Assembly: GCF_016703145.1 (NCBI RefSeq)
Contig: NZ_JADJCO010000005.1
Span: forward strand, 558,001 to 622,000
Direction of reading: 5' to 3'
DNA: 64,000 nt
DNA from: Ottowia sp.
Lineage (GTDB): Bacteria; Pseudomonadota; Gammaproteobacteria; Burkholderiales; Burkholderiaceae_C
Shown: one piece after another, positions 19,805 to 32,370 of the stretch
How the letters are laid out: every line of letters starts with the position of its first letter
Numbering within the stretch: the stretch's first letter is position 1
Program-made: the position numbers and the translations under genes
The notes under the pieces: model-generated
What the model saw: the letters and a program-made list of their open reading frames with translations, nothing else
Told to the model about the DNA's origin: nothing
The model's database searches: none

Positions 19805-20821
19805 TCAGACCAGCTTGACGAGCTGCTTGCCGAAGTTCCTGCCCTTGAGCAGGCCCAGGAAGGCCTCGGGCGCCGACTCGATGCCCTGCGCGATGGATTC
19901 GCGCGGACGCAGCTTGCCGCTGCCCACCAGCGCGCCCAGCTCCTTCAGCGCCTCGGGCCACACTTCCATGTGCTCGCTGACGATGAAGCCTTCGAGCTTG
20001 ACGCGGTTGACCAGCAGCAGCGCCGGGTTGGCCAGCGGCAGCGGCTGGCCGTCGTAGCCGGCGATCATGCCGCACAGCGCGATGCGGGCGAAGGCGTTCA
20101 AGCGCAGCAGCACGGCGTCGAGGATGTAGCCGCCGACGTTCTCGAAGTAGCCGTCGATGCCCTTGGGGCAGGCTTCCTTGAGCGCCTTGCTCATGCTTTT
20201 CACGTCGGGGTGTTGGCGGTAGTCGATGCAGGCGTCGAAGCCCAGCTCCTCCGTCACGTACTTGCACTTGTCGGCGCCGCCGGCGATGCCGATGGCCCGG
20301 CAGCCGCGCGCCTTGGCCAGCGCACCGAAGGCGCTGCCCACCGCGCCCGAGGCCGCGGTGATGACGACCGTCTCGCCTTCCTTGGGCGCGATGATCTTGA
20401 CCAGCCCGTACCAGGCCGTGACGCCCGGCATGCCGACGGCGCCGAGGTAGTGCGACAGCGGCACGTGGGTGGTGTCCACCTTCTTGAGCATGCCGGGCTG
20501 GCCGGCATCGACCACGCTGTATTCCTGCCAGCCGCCGAAGCCCGCCACCTTGTCGCCCGCGGCGTACTTGGGATGGCGGCTCTCGACCACCTCGCCCACC
20601 GTGCCGCCCTGGAACACCTCGCCCACCGGCTGGCTGGCGGCGTAGCTCTTGGAGTCGTTCATGCGGCCGCGCATGTACGGGTCCAGGCTCAGGTAGTGGT
20701 GGCGCACCAGCACCTGGCCGTCGGCCAGCGCGGGCGTGTCGTTGCTGACCAACTTGAAGTTGGCCGCGGTGGCTTCGCCCACGGGGCGGTTGTCGAGAAG
20801 GATCTGGCGATTGGTGGGCAT
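19805..20821 (-). CDS. NADP-dependent medium-chain reductase (CurA/leukotriene B4 dehydrogenase type)
   Basis: A 338-aa zinc-free MDR enzyme. Signatures: LDPYMRGRMND, VITAASGAVGSAFGALAKA (nucleotide-binding glycine motif) and IDGYFENVGG, as in alkenal/one oxidoreductases that reduce the C=C bond of enones. The structural and catalytic zinc cysteines of alcohol dehydrogenases are absent. It lies about 90 bp upstream of the AidB-like gene. It may detoxify reactive enals or reduce enoyl intermediates from the cluster. Confidence 0.9.
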   Translation of the reverse strand: MPTNRQILLDNRPVGEATAANFKLVSNDTPALADGQVLVRHHYLSLDPYMRGRMNDSKSYAASQPVGEVFQGGTVGEVVESRHPKYAAGDKVAGFGGWQEYSVVDAGQPGMLKKVDTTHVPLSHYLGAVGMPGVTAWYGLVKIIAPKEGETVVITAASGAVGSAFGALAKARGCRAIGIAGGADKCKYVTEELGFDACIDYRQHPDVKSMSKALKEACPKGIDGYFENVGGYILDAVLLRLNAFARIALCGMIAGYDGQPLPLANPALLLVNRVKLEGFIVSEHMEVWPEALKELGALVGSGKLRPRESIAQGIESAPEAFLGLLKGRNFGKQLVKLV

Positions 20822-20839
20822 GAGGTTCTCCTGTGGACT

Positions 20840-20902
20840 ACGAAATCAATAGCTGTTGGCGCAGCACCCATGCGGGCTTTCGCCATTTTTCCTTCAAATT
20901 CA
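20840..20902 (-). repeat. 60-bp dispersed repeat, copy R9 (intergenic)
   Basis: Reverse copy: box ending ATCAATAGC, then TGTTGGCGCAGCACCCATGC, GGGCTTTCGCC and AAATTCATTC. It fills the 82-bp gap between two genes of the cluster. Confidence 0.8.
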
Positions 20903-20903
20903 T

Positions 20904-21323
20904 TCAATCCGTCGGCACGGACTGCTGCGCGCGCGGCACGTACTTGAAGGTGCCGGTGGACTGCGCGCACAACCGGCCCTCGGGGTCGAACAGCGAACCT
21001 TCGACGAAGGCCATGGTACGCGTGCGGTGCAGCAGCCGGCCACGCCCGACGAGGGCTGCGCTCGGCAGCGCTGGCGCGGGGCGCATGAAGCTGGTCTTCA
21101 TCTCGATGGTGACCACGCCCGAGTCCTGTTGCACGCTGCGCGCGGCGGTGGCCATGACGACGTCGAGAAAGGTCATCACCGCGCCGCCGTGCGTGACGTG
21201 GAACGAGTTGCGGTGCTCGGGCCGCGGCGCGAAGTGCAGCGTCGATTCGCCGTCCTCGAAGCGCTCCAGCGTGAAGCCGAGGTGGTGGACGAACGGGATG
21301 GCGGCGCCGAACTCGAGGCTCAT
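20904..21323 (-). CDS. PaaI-family hotdog acyl-CoA thioesterase
   Basis: A 139-aa single hotdog domain. The motif HRNSFHVTHGGAVMTFLDVVMA carries the N/H-G-G signature of PaaI/YbgC-like enzymes, followed by GVVTIEMKTSFMRPA. It hydrolyses acyl-CoA thioesters, possibly to relieve CoA sequestration during degradation. The start MSLEFGAAIPF was chosen because it follows the SDR stop by 20 bp and matches the family N-terminus. Confidence 0.87.
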   Translation of the reverse strand: MSLEFGAAIPFVHHLGFTLERFEDGESTLHFAPRPEHRNSFHVTHGGAVMTFLDVVMATAARSVQQDSGVVTIEMKTSFMRPAPALPSAALVGRGRLLHRTRTMAFVEGSLFDPEGRLCAQSTGTFKYVPRAQQSVPTD

Positions 21324-21343
21324 GATGCAGGGCCCCTGCCGGC

Positions 21344-22138
21344 TCAGGCCGCGCCCAGCACCACGCTGGTGCCGCCGTCCACCGCGAGCCACTGGCCGGT
21401 GATGTGCTTGCCCGCGTCGCTGGCGTACAGCAGCGCTAGGCCCTTCAGGTCCTCGTCGTCGCCCAGTCGCCCCAGCGGGGCGCCGGCCTTCATCTTGTCC
21501 TCGCCCAGGATGTCGATCAGGCCGGAGGCCATCTTGGTGCGGAAGAAGCCCGGGCAGATGGCGTTGACGGTGATGCCGTAATGGCCCCACTCGGCCGCCA
21601 GCGTGCGGGTGAAGCCGATGACTGCGGTCTTGGAGGTGTTGTAGGCCAGCGTCTTCATGTCCACCGGGTTGCCGTTCAGGCCGGCGATGGAGGCGACGTT
21701 GATGATGCGCCCGGTCTTCTTCGGGATCATGTAGCCCCTGGCGACCTGCTGGCTGAGGATGAAGTAGCCGCGCACATTGAGGTTCATCACCTTGTCCCAG
21801 GCGGCCACGGGATGCTCCTCGGCCGGGGCGCCCCAGCTCGCGCCGGCGTTGTTGACCAGGATGTCCACCGCGCCCATGCGCTCCAGCGTCTCGTCGGCCA
21901 GGCGGCGGGTATCGGCCTCGTTGGCGCAGTCGGCGGCGATCCAGCGCGCGTCGATGCCGGCGGCCTGCAACTCGGCGGCGGCCTGCTCCAGATCTTCGGC
22001 CTTGCGCGAGCTGAGCATGACGCGCGCGCCGGCCTCGCCCAGCGCATGGGCCATTTGCAGGCCCAGGCCGCGCGAGCCGCCGGTGATGAGGGCGGTCTTG
22101 CCGCTCAGGTCGAACAGTTGTTGAACGGTACGGGTCAT
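21344..22138 (-). CDS. SDR-family oxidoreductase (gluconate-5-dehydrogenase/FabG-like)
   Basis: A 264-aa classical SDR: TGGSRGLG at residues 19-26, NNAGASWG, catalytic Ser in NVASIAG and YNTSKTAV, and the C-terminal GGTSVVLG. The Arg after the first strand (SSRKAEDL) favours NADP(H). Lies between the acyl-CoA dehydrogenase (17 bp) and the thioesterase (20 bp), so it belongs to the same transcript. Probable 3-oxoacyl or 3-hydroxyacyl substrate, not determinable from sequence. Confidence 0.9.
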   Translation of the reverse strand: MTRTVQQLFDLSGKTALITGGSRGLGLQMAHALGEAGARVMLSSRKAEDLEQAAAELQAAGIDARWIAADCANEADTRRLADETLERMGAVDILVNNAGASWGAPAEEHPVAAWDKVMNLNVRGYFILSQQVARGYMIPKKTGRIINVASIAGLNGNPVDMKTLAYNTSKTAVIGFTRTLAAEWGHYGITVNAICPGFFRTKMASGLIDILGEDKMKAGAPLGRLGDDEDLKGLALLYASDAGKHITGQWLAVDGGTSVVLGAA

Positions 22139-22155
22139 GGCGGGTTGATCCTTTG

Positions 22156-23985
22156 TCAGAACGCTTCTTCGGGCAGTTGGGCGCAGGTCATGTCGCGCGA
22201 CTCGACCACGCGCAGCCAGGCGTCGATCTTGGGCAGTTCGTAGCGGAAGAAATAGGCCGTGGCCCCCGCCACGCCTGCGCTGAACGCTTCATTTTTGGAA
22301 GCAGCGTCGATCAGCGCCAGGTCCAGCCAGACCCAGGCGATGACGACGTGGCCGAACGCCTGCATGTAGGGCACGGCGTTGGCCAGCGCCTCGGCGGGGT
22401 TGCTGCTGGCCCAGGCCGCCTGGGTGGCGCTGCCCACGCGCGCCAGCGCGGCCGCCAGGGCGTTGGCGTGGCCGGCCAGGGCCGGCTGCCGCAGCGCGCG
22501 CTCGATGGTGGCGTTGATGCGCCCAGCCAGCAGCGTGAGGCCGCGGCCGCCTTCCATCAGCACCTTGCGGCCCAGCAGGTCCATGCCCTGGATGCCGTGC
22601 GTGCCTTCGTGGATCATGTTCAGGCGGTTGTCGCGCCAGTACTGTTCCACGGGGAAGTCGCGCGTGTAGCCGTAGCCGCCGTGGATCTGGATCGCCAGGC
22701 TGTTGGCTTCCAGGCAGTTCTCGCTCGGCCAGCTCTTGGCGATGGGGGTGAGCACCTCCAGCAGCAGGCGCGCCTCGTCGGACTGCTCGGGCGAGCCGGT
22801 GTGCTGCTCGTCCACCAGCCGCGCGCAGTACATGAGCAGCGCCAGCGCGCCTTCGCAATAGCTTTTCTGAGCCAGCAGCATGCGCCGGATGTCGGCGTGT
22901 TCGATCAGGCGCACCTGCGGCTGGGCCGGGTCCTTGCCGGCGGGGCCGATGGGGCGGCCCTGTGGACGCGTCTTGGCGTAGTCGAGCGAGGCCTCGTAGC
23001 CGGCCAGGCCCAGCATGGTGGCGGCCATGCCGATGGCGATGCGGGCCTCGTTCATCATGTGGAACATGCACCGGAGGCCCTCGCCCGGCTTGCCCACGAG
23101 GTAGCCGATGGCGCCCGGCTGCCCGTCCACCTTGAACTGGCCTTCACCAAAGTTGAGTAGCGTATTGGTGGTGCCGCGCCAGCCGAGCTTGTGGTTCAGG
23201 CCCGCCAGCGCCACGTCGTTGCGCACGCCGGTGAGGTTGCCCTCGGCATCGACCAGCTTCTTGGGCACGATGAACAGCGAAATGCCCTTGACGCCCGGCG
23301 GCAGCTTGCCGTCGGCGCCGGGAATCTTGGCCAGGACGAGGTGGACGATGTTCTCGGTCAGCTCGTGCTCGCCGGAGGAGATCCACATCTTGTTGCCCTT
23401 GAGGCGGTAGCGGGGGCCCAGCGGGTCGCCCTCGTCCTCCAGCACGGCGCGGGTGGCCACGTCGCTCAAGCTGGAGCCGGCCTGCGGCTCGCTCAGGCAC
23501 ATGGTGCCGGCCCAGCGGCCGTTGAACTCGTTGGCGGCGAAGACGGCTTTCTGCAGCGCGGTGCCGTGCGCCATCAGCAGGTTGGCGTTGCCCACGGTGA
23601 GCAGGTTGGAGCTGATGCTGATGGACGCCTTGCCGAAGAAGGCGTTGGCCGCCGCCTCGGCCAGGTAGGGCAGCTGCATGCCGCCGTGCGCGTGGTCCTG
23701 CGCGGCGGACAGCATGCCGGAGTCGGCGTAGGCCTGGCGGGCGTCGTGCGTGGCCCGCGGCAGCACCACGCGCAGGCTGCCGTCGGGCGCCTGCTCGGTG
23801 CGCGGCTCCTGGGTATCGACCAGGCGATTGAAGGGCGCGTACTTCTCGCGCGCGATGCGCTCGCAGGTGTCCATCACCGCGTCGAAGGTCTCGCGCGAGT
23901 GCTCGGCGAAACGCGGGCGCTGGGTGAGCGATTCGGCGTCCAGCCAGTCGTAGAGAAGAAAGTCGAGGGTAGAGCGCAAACCCAT
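22156..23985 (-). CDS. Acyl-CoA dehydrogenase, DmdC/FadE-type with C-terminal extra domain
   Basis: A 609-aa flavoprotein related to 3-methylmercaptopropionyl-CoA dehydrogenase and long-chain acyl-CoA dehydrogenases of Proteobacteria. Motifs: MCLSEPQAGSSLSDV (flavin), KMWISSGEHELTENIVHLVL, GWRGTTNTLLNFGE, and NMIHEGTHGIQGMDLLGRKV carrying the likely catalytic Glu. Residues after about 470 form the PF12806-type helical domain. A degenerate 60-bp repeat (22255-22302) encodes residues about 560-577 (ASKNEAFSAGVAGAT). Start MGLRSTLDF was chosen by homology. Confidence 0.92.
   Translation of the reverse strand: MGLRSTLDFLLYDWLDAESLTQRPRFAEHSRETFDAVMDTCERIAREKYAPFNRLVDTQEPRTEQAPDGSLRVVLPRATHDARQAYADSGMLSAAQDHAHGGMQLPYLAEAAANAFFGKASISISSNLLTVGNANLLMAHGTALQKAVFAANEFNGRWAGTMCLSEPQAGSSLSDVATRAVLEDEGDPLGPRYRLKGNKMWISSGEHELTENIVHLVLAKIPGADGKLPPGVKGISLFIVPKKLVDAEGNLTGVRNDVALAGLNHKLGWRGTTNTLLNFGEGQFKVDGQPGAIGYLVGKPGEGLRCMFHMMNEARIAIGMAATMLGLAGYEASLDYAKTRPQGRPIGPAGKDPAQPQVRLIEHADIRRMLLAQKSYCEGALALLMYCARLVDEQHTGSPEQSDEARLLLEVLTPIAKSWPSENCLEANSLAIQIHGGYGYTRDFPVEQYWRDNRLNMIHEGTHGIQGMDLLGRKVLMEGGRGLTLLAGRINATIERALRQPALAGHANALAAALARVGSATQAAWASSNPAEALANAVPYMQAFGHVVIAWVWLDLALIDAASKNEAFSAGVAGATAYFFRYELPKIDAWLRVVESRDMTCAQLPEEAF
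22255..22302 (+). repeat. 60-bp dispersed repeat, copy R24 (degenerate, inside acyl-CoA dehydrogenase)
   Basis: Body GGCCgtgGCCCCCG...TGCGCTGAA followed by box GCTTCATTTTTGGAAGC at 22286-22302 (exactly 17 nt). Weak body but correct order and spacing; read in the same frame as most reverse-strand coding copies. Confidence 0.5.
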
Positions 23986-23989
23986 GATG

Positions 23990-24055
23990 TTTATGAAGAA
24001 AAAATGGCCAGATTCCCGCGTGGAATATACGCCGATAGCTATGAATAAAGTAGCG
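23990..24055 (+). repeat. 60-bp dispersed repeat, copy R10 (intergenic)
   Basis: Forward copy: AAAAATGGCCAGATTCCCGC, GTGGAATATACGCC, box GCTATGAATAAAGTAGC at 24037-24053. It occupies the entire 70-bp gap between two genes. Confidence 0.85.
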
Positions 24056-24520
24056 CTAAGGCGCTTTGGCAGGCAACGCCGTGATGGTGCCCTGGGCGAC
24101 GGCGCACAGCTTCTCGGCACCGCCATCGACCACGAACACGTCACAGCGGCACACCGCCTGCGTGCGGCCCACGTGCTCGGCCCGCGCGCGGGCGATCAAG
24201 CGTTCGCCGATGGCCGGGCGCACGTAGTTGATTTTGAACTCGGACGTCACCACCGGCACGCGCAGCGCGGTGCCGCCAGCGTAGGTCAGGGCATTGTCGG
24301 CGGCGTAGCAGACCACGCCGCCATGCACGAAGCCATGCTGCTGCTTGACGTGGTCGGTGACCGGCACGTGCAGTTCGCAGGCGCCAGACGACAGCGCCGC
24401 CAGCTCGGCGCCGATCAGCACGCTGAAGGGTTGCTGGGCCAACACCTCGCGGCCCATCCGCAGGAACGCCTGCGGCGACACCGCTACCGGCGGCGCGCCA
24501 CCCTCCTCGCGCCGCGGCAT
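24056..24520 (-). CDS. PaaI-family thioesterase
   Basis: A 154-aa hotdog thioesterase with HGFVHGGVVCYAADNAL (HGG signature) and VVTSEFKINYVRPA. It is the second hotdog enzyme of the cluster and ends one codon before the thiolase region; the start is 2 bp after the thiolase stop, indicating tight coupling. Substrate unknown. Confidence 0.87.
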   Translation of the reverse strand: MPRREEGGAPPVAVSPQAFLRMGREVLAQQPFSVLIGAELAALSSGACELHVPVTDHVKQQHGFVHGGVVCYAADNALTYAGGTALRVPVVTSEFKINYVRPAIGERLIARARAEHVGRTQAVCRCDVFVVDGGAEKLCAVAQGTITALPAKAP

Positions 24521-24521
24521 G

Positions 24522-25697
24522 TCACAGCACTTCGAAGATGCCCGCGGCGCCCATGCCGCCGCCGATGCACATGGTCACCGCCACGCGCTTGGCGCCACGC
24601 CGCTTGCCTTCGATCAGGGCGTGGCCGGTCAGGCGCTGGCCGCTCACGCCGTAGGGGTGGCCCACGGCGATGGCGCCGCCGTTGACGTTCAGGCGGTCGG
24701 CGGGGATGCCCAGCTTGTCGCGGCAGTAGATCACCTGCACGGCGAAGGCTTCGTTCAGCTCCCACAGGTCGATGTCGCTGACCTTCAGGCCGAGCTTGTT
24801 CAGCACCTTGGGCACGGCGAACACGGGGCCGATGCCCATCTCGTCCGGCTCGCAGCCGGCCACGGCGAAGCCCAGGAAGCGGCCCAGGGGCTTGAGGCCC
24901 TTGCGGGCGACTTCATCCTCGTGCATGACCACGCAGGCGCCGGCGCCGTCGGAAAACTGGCTGGCGTTGCCGGCCGAGATCAGGCCGCCCGGCAGCGCGG
25001 GCTTGATGCCGCTGATGCCTTCCTTGGTGGTGCCTTCGCGGATGCCCTCGTCCTTGCCGCAGGTGACCTGTTTGGTGCGCAGGCCCAGCACCGGGTCGGC
25101 CACGCCGGCGGTGACGGTGATGGGGGCGATCTCGGCGTCGAACAGCCCGGCGGCCTGCGCCGCGCTGGCCTTCTGCTGGCTGGCGGCGCCGTACTCGTCC
25201 ATGGCGTCGCGGCCGATGTTGTAGCGCTTGGCCACCAGCTCGGCGGTCTGCAGCATGCTCCAGTAGATGGCGGGCACCTTGGCCGCCAGGGCCGGGTCGG
25301 CCAGCATGTGCTGGTTCATTTCCTGCTGCACGCAGGAGATGCTCTCCACGCCGCCGGCCACGAACACGTTGGCCTCGCCGGCGATGATGCGCTGCGCCGC
25401 CAGCGCGATGGTCTGCAGGCCGGAGGAGCAGAAGCGGTTGACGGTCATGCCGGAGGTGGTGACCGGGCAGCCGGCCATCAGCGCGATCTGGCGGCCGATG
25501 TTGGCACCGGTGGCGCCCTCGGGGTTGGCGCAGCCCATGATCACGTCGTCCACTTCGCCGGCGTCGATGCCGGCGCGGGCGATGGCGTGCTGAACCGCGT
25601 GGCCGCCCAGGGTGGCGCCGTGGGTCATGTTGAAGGCGCCTTTCCAGCTCTTGGCGAGTGGCGTGCGGGCGGTGGAAACGATGAGGGCCGAGGTCAT
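24522..25697 (-). CDS. Acetyl-CoA C-acyltransferase (thiolase)
   Basis: A 391-aa degradative thiolase. The acylated Cys is in VNRFCSSGLQTIALA near residue 88, the His in ELNEAFAVQ / NVNGGAIAVGHPYG, and the second Cys in AVTMCIGGGMG at the C-terminus. Cleaves 3-oxoacyl-CoA to acyl-CoA plus acetyl-CoA. Sits 60 bp after the FadB-like gene, giving the usual FadB-FadA order, so the pair forms the core of the trifunctional pathway. Confidence 0.95.
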   Translation of the reverse strand: MTSALIVSTARTPLAKSWKGAFNMTHGATLGGHAVQHAIARAGIDAGEVDDVIMGCANPEGATGANIGRQIALMAGCPVTTSGMTVNRFCSSGLQTIALAAQRIIAGEANVFVAGGVESISCVQQEMNQHMLADPALAAKVPAIYWSMLQTAELVAKRYNIGRDAMDEYGAASQQKASAAQAAGLFDAEIAPITVTAGVADPVLGLRTKQVTCGKDEGIREGTTKEGISGIKPALPGGLISAGNASQFSDGAGACVVMHEDEVARKGLKPLGRFLGFAVAGCEPDEMGIGPVFAVPKVLNKLGLKVSDIDLWELNEAFAVQVIYCRDKLGIPADRLNVNGGAIAVGHPYGVSGQRLTGHALIEGKRRGAKRVAVTMCIGGGMGAAGIFEVL

Positions 25698-25757
25698 GGG
25701 GTGAACTCCTGGATCAGTGGACTAGCGAAGGGAGCGCGCCTGGCCGGCGCGCTCGTT

Positions 25758-27860
<2,103 letters not shown>

Positions 27861-28291
27861 GCGGGCTCCTTTGTACGGGGAAGAAAGCAACTCGATCAAC
27901 AGGGGCGCCCCCGGCTCATGATCCGGGGCGCCGCCATGGAACCGGACGAGTTTAGTGAGTTTGCGCGGCGCGTGGGATGGCCGCTGTCACGGGTGGGACG
28001 ATAGGGCGCGGCACCGTTCCCGAGTGCCCGTCAACACACCTCAGGCATTGAGTTGAAATAAGTTGTTCCCACCGCGACGGCAGGCGGGAGGCTTGTAGCG
28101 CACCGCAGCTGATGTCGGCTCCAGAGCCGGCAGGCTGGACAGGCTCGGACGCGCCAGCAGGCAACGGACACCCCGCCAACAGTGGCGAAAATGCCATTGC
28201 CGCCCATCCGGGTAGCAAGGTGAATAGCCAGGTACCTCGAATAGGCTAAAAACTACACATAAGATCTTGATTTAATTGAGTTTTCATCAAT
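27861..28291. other. 431-bp gene-poor region between fadB and xth
   Basis: It contains the divergent promoters of fadB and xth. Near fadB there is an inverted repeat GGCGCCCCCGG / CCGGGGCGCC (27903-27932) with an 8-nt loop. At 28212-28260 an AT-rich tract (AATAGCCAGG, GGCTAAAAACTAC) may be a highly decayed 60-bp repeat. Short open frames here lack ribosome-binding sites and family features; I see no convincing gene. Confidence 0.6.
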
Positions 28292-29077
28292 ATGAAAATC
28301 ACCACCTGGAACGTCAACTCCCTCACCGCCCGTCTGCAGCACGTGCTGGACTGGCTGGCGGCCAACCCGGTCGATGTGCTGGCGCTGCAGGAGTTGAAGA
28401 TGGGGGACGACAAGTTCCCCTTCGACGCGCTGCGCGAGGCCGGCTACGACGCCGCCGTGTTCGGCCAGAAGACGTACAACGGCGTCGCCCTCCTCTCTCG
28501 CGCGCCGGTGGCGGACGTGGCGCGCAACATCGCCGGCTTCGCGGACGAGAGCGCGCGCGTGATCGCGGGCACCGTGCCCGCGCCGGGCGGGCCGCTGCGC
28601 GTGATCAACGGCTACTTCGTCAACGGCCAGGCGCCGGCCACCGACAAGTTCGACTACAAGATGAGCTGGCTGCGGGGCCTGCGCGACTGGCTGCGCGATG
28701 AACTGGCCGCGCACCCGCGCCTGGTGCTGCTGGGCGACTTCAACATCGCGCCGGAAGACCGCGACAGCCACGACCCCGTGGGCCTGGCCGAGACCATCCA
28801 CCACACCACGGCCGAGCGCGACCACTTCAAGGCGCTGCTGGGCCTGGGGCTGACCGATGCGTTCCGGTTGTTCGAGCAGCCGGAGAAAAGCTATTCGTGG
28901 TGGGATTACCGGCAACTGGGCTATCAGAAGAACCGCGGCCTGCGCATCGACCACATCCTGGTGAGCCACGCGCTGCGGCCGCAGGTGACGGCCTGCGCCA
29001 TCGACCGCGCGCCGCGCAAGTGGCCCAAGCCCAGCGACCACGCGCCGGTGACGATGATCCTGGGCGACGGCGGCTGA
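28292..29077 (+). CDS. xth: Exodeoxyribonuclease III
   Basis: A 261-aa AP endonuclease/3'-5' exonuclease of base-excision repair. Metal and catalytic residues are visible: Asn7 in TWNVNS, Glu34 in LQELK, LLGDFNIAPEDRD and the terminal SDHAPV. Length matches the XthA family. The start follows an unusually AT-rich leader and lacks a strong Shine-Dalgarno. Monocistronic, converging on ntrC with an intervening repeat and terminator. Confidence 0.95.
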   Translation: MKITTWNVNSLTARLQHVLDWLAANPVDVLALQELKMGDDKFPFDALREAGYDAAVFGQKTYNGVALLSRAPVADVARNIAGFADESARVIAGTVPAPGGPLRVINGYFVNGQAPATDKFDYKMSWLRGLRDWLRDELAAHPRLVLLGDFNIAPEDRDSHDPVGLAETIHHTTAERDHFKALLGLGLTDAFRLFEQPEKSYSWWDYRQLGYQKNRGLRIDHILVSHALRPQVTACAIDRAPRKWPKPSDHAPVTMILGDGG

Positions 29078-29087
29078 TTCGCCAGAT

Positions 29088-29146
29088 TGCTATCGTTTAA
29101 ATAGCTGTTGGCGCATATTCCATGCGGGCTATCGATTAAAAACGCT
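29088..29146 (-). repeat. 60-bp dispersed repeat, copy R11 (intergenic)
   Basis: Reverse copy: box GCTATCGTTTAAATAGC at 29089-29105, then TGTTGGCGCATATTCCATGC and GGGCTATCG. Lies between convergent xth and ntrC. Confidence 0.85.
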
Positions 29147-29170
29147 AAAAACCCGGGCGGCTGCGCCCGG
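29147..29170 (-). terminator. Rho-independent terminator of the ntrBC operon
   Basis: On the minus strand stem CCGGGCG / CGCCCGG with loop CAGC is followed by GGTTTTT. It is 7 nt past the ntrC stop. Confidence 0.8.
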
Positions 29171-29176
29171 CACGCC

Positions 29177-30703
<1,527 letters not shown>

Positions 30704-30740
30704 GTCGGGGGTGCTCCTTGTGTAGGTGATGTCAGGCCAT

Positions 30741-31826
30741 TCAGGGCAGCGGAATCAGGATCCGGAAATCCGTCCGCCCGGGCCGGCTGTCCAGCTCGAT
30801 CAGTCCGTGATGCTGCTGCACGAAGGTCTGCGCCAGGGTCAGGCCCAGGCCGCTGCCACCGTCGCGTCCCGACACCAGCGGGAAGAACACGCGATCCTTG
30901 ATCGAATCCGGCACGCCGGGCCCGTTGTCGATCACATGCAATTCCAGTGCCAGACGATAGCGCTGCAGGCCGAAAGTCACCTGCCGCAGCACGCGCGTGC
31001 GCAGGATGATCTCGGCGTCCTTCCGGGCGATGCGCTCGGTCAGCGCCTGCGCGGCGTTGTGCGCGATGTTGAGCACGGCCTGGATGAGCTGCTCGCGGTC
31101 GCCCCGGAAGTCGGGGATGGAGATGTCGTAGTCGCGCACCACCTTCAGCCCGTTGGGGAACTCGGCCAGGATCAGCGCGCGCACCCGCTCGCACACCTCG
31201 TGGATGTTCACGTCGCTCACCATCGGCGGGCGGCGGTGCGGCGCCAGCAGGCGGTCCACCAGCGCCTGCAGGCGGTCGGCCTCGTGGATGATGACCTGGG
31301 TGTACTCGCGCAGCTCGCGGCCCTCGATCTCCATCTCCAGCAACTGCGCCGCGCCGCGGATACCGCCCAGCGGGTTCTTGATCTCGTGCGCCAGGTTGCG
31401 GAACAGCTCCTTGTTGGCCCGCGACTGGTGAGCCAGGCGCTCCTCGCGCTGCTGGCGCGCCTGCTGCGCCAGCGGCAGCAGCTCGACCACGGCCTCGTCC
31501 GCGTGCTCGGTCTGCGCCACGATCACGTGAACCGGCAGCAATTCGCCGCCGTGGCGCCGCAACTGCGCGTCGTAGCGCAGCGCCGCGAAGGCATTGCCCC
31601 GCGCGCCTTTCAGGGCATGCCGCAGCGTGCCGGGCTGCGAGAAATACTGCAGCAGCGAGGTGCCCTCGATGCTGCGCCAGGACAGGCCGACGGCATCTTC
31701 CAGCGCGGCGTTGGCGAACAGCACCACGCCCTCGCCATTGACGACGGCCACCAGGGTGGCCAGCAGGTCGAAAGCCGCGAAGCGCGGGGGATGGGGTCGG
31801 GAAGCACCCAGGATTCGGCTCTCCAC
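30741..31826 (-). CDS. ntrB: Nitrogen regulation sensor histidine kinase NR(II)
   Basis: A 361-aa soluble kinase: N-terminal PAS-like domain (VVNGEGVVLFANAALEDAVG), DHp box with phospho-His in LAHEIKNPLGGIRG, and HATPase motifs VIDNGPGVPDSI and GSGLGLTLAQ. Phosphorylates NtrC under nitrogen limitation and is controlled by PII. A GTG start at 31826 was chosen: AGGTGA lies 5 nt upstream and no ATG is available before the PAS domain. The frame stays open into the upstream gene, so the precise start is inferred. Confidence 0.92.
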   Translation of the reverse strand: MESRILGASRPHPPRFAAFDLLATLVAVVNGEGVVLFANAALEDAVGLSWRSIEGTSLLQYFSQPGTLRHALKGARGNAFAALRYDAQLRRHGGELLPVHVIVAQTEHADEAVVELLPLAQQARQQREERLAHQSRANKELFRNLAHEIKNPLGGIRGAAQLLEMEIEGRELREYTQVIIHEADRLQALVDRLLAPHRRPPMVSDVNIHEVCERVRALILAEFPNGLKVVRDYDISIPDFRGDREQLIQAVLNIAHNAAQALTERIARKDAEIILRTRVLRQVTFGLQRYRLALELHVIDNGPGVPDSIKDRVFFPLVSGRDGGSGLGLTLAQTFVQQHHGLIELDSRPGRTDFRILIPLP

Positions 31827-31860
31827 GGTGCTCACCTGCCCGCTGCGGCGCTCAGGGGGG

Positions 31861-32370
31861 TCATTTGAAGCGGGCCAGTTCGCGCCGGATGCCGTCGATG
31901 TCGCTCTGGTTGCGCGCAATCGAGGCCTTCAGCTGAGCCACGCGGTCCAGGTACTTCTGGTAGTTGCGCGCCTCGCCGCCGATCTTGTCGGGCTCGCCGT
32001 TGTTGTATTCCTTCAGCAGCTCGGCGTGGTGCGACTCGGCGCGCCGCAGTTCCTGCTCCAGGATGGCCTTGGCATCGGCGTCGCGCGCGCGCTGCTCGGG
32101 CGAATCGACGCGCGGCGCCGTCGCCGGCGCGCTCACCACGCGCTGGCCGGACGAGCCGCCGCCAGCGGCGGGCGCCGCCGCGGCCGGCGTGGTGCCGCGC
32201 ACCACGGTCACGTTGCCGCCTTCGACCACCTTGCAGTCCTTGCGGGTGCCGACGCGGTTGGTGTACTCGTTGCCGCAGCGGTAGATGCGGTCCTGCGCGG
32301 CCACGGGCACGGCCGCCAGCAAGCCGGCGGCGGTCATCAGGAAAGCCATCAGCGGAGCGAACTTTTTCAT
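31861..32370 (-). CDS. DUF4124-domain exported protein
   Basis: A 169-aa protein with a Sec signal peptide (hydrophobic segment ending PVAAQD) and a DUF4124 module (RIYRCGNEYTNRV plus a second Cys in RKDCKVVEGG). The C-terminal third is helical and charged, ending IRRELARFK, with coiled-coil character. Function unknown. It lies between glnA (131 bp) and ntrB (34 bp); a terminator follows glnA, so it probably begins its own transcript with ntrBC. Confidence 0.85.
   Translation of the reverse strand: MKKFAPLMAFLMTAAGLLAAVPVAAQDRIYRCGNEYTNRVGTRKDCKVVEGGNVTVVRGTTPAAAAPAAGGGSSGQRVVSAPATAPRVDSPEQRARDADAKAILEQELRRAESHHAELLKEYNNGEPDKIGGEARNYQKYLDRVAQLKASIARNQSDIDGIRRELARFK

Noticed and set aside
22850..22895. 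Possible additional repeat copy in the acyl-CoA dehydrogenase (CGCAATAGCTTTTCTGAGCC)
   Set aside because: The 17-nt box does not begin with GCT and the body does not align; the residues fit normal family sequence.
27952..28218. Minus-strand 88-codon frame between fadB and xth
   Set aside because: No ribosome-binding site, unusual composition, no family resemblance; treated as part of a gene-poor spacer.
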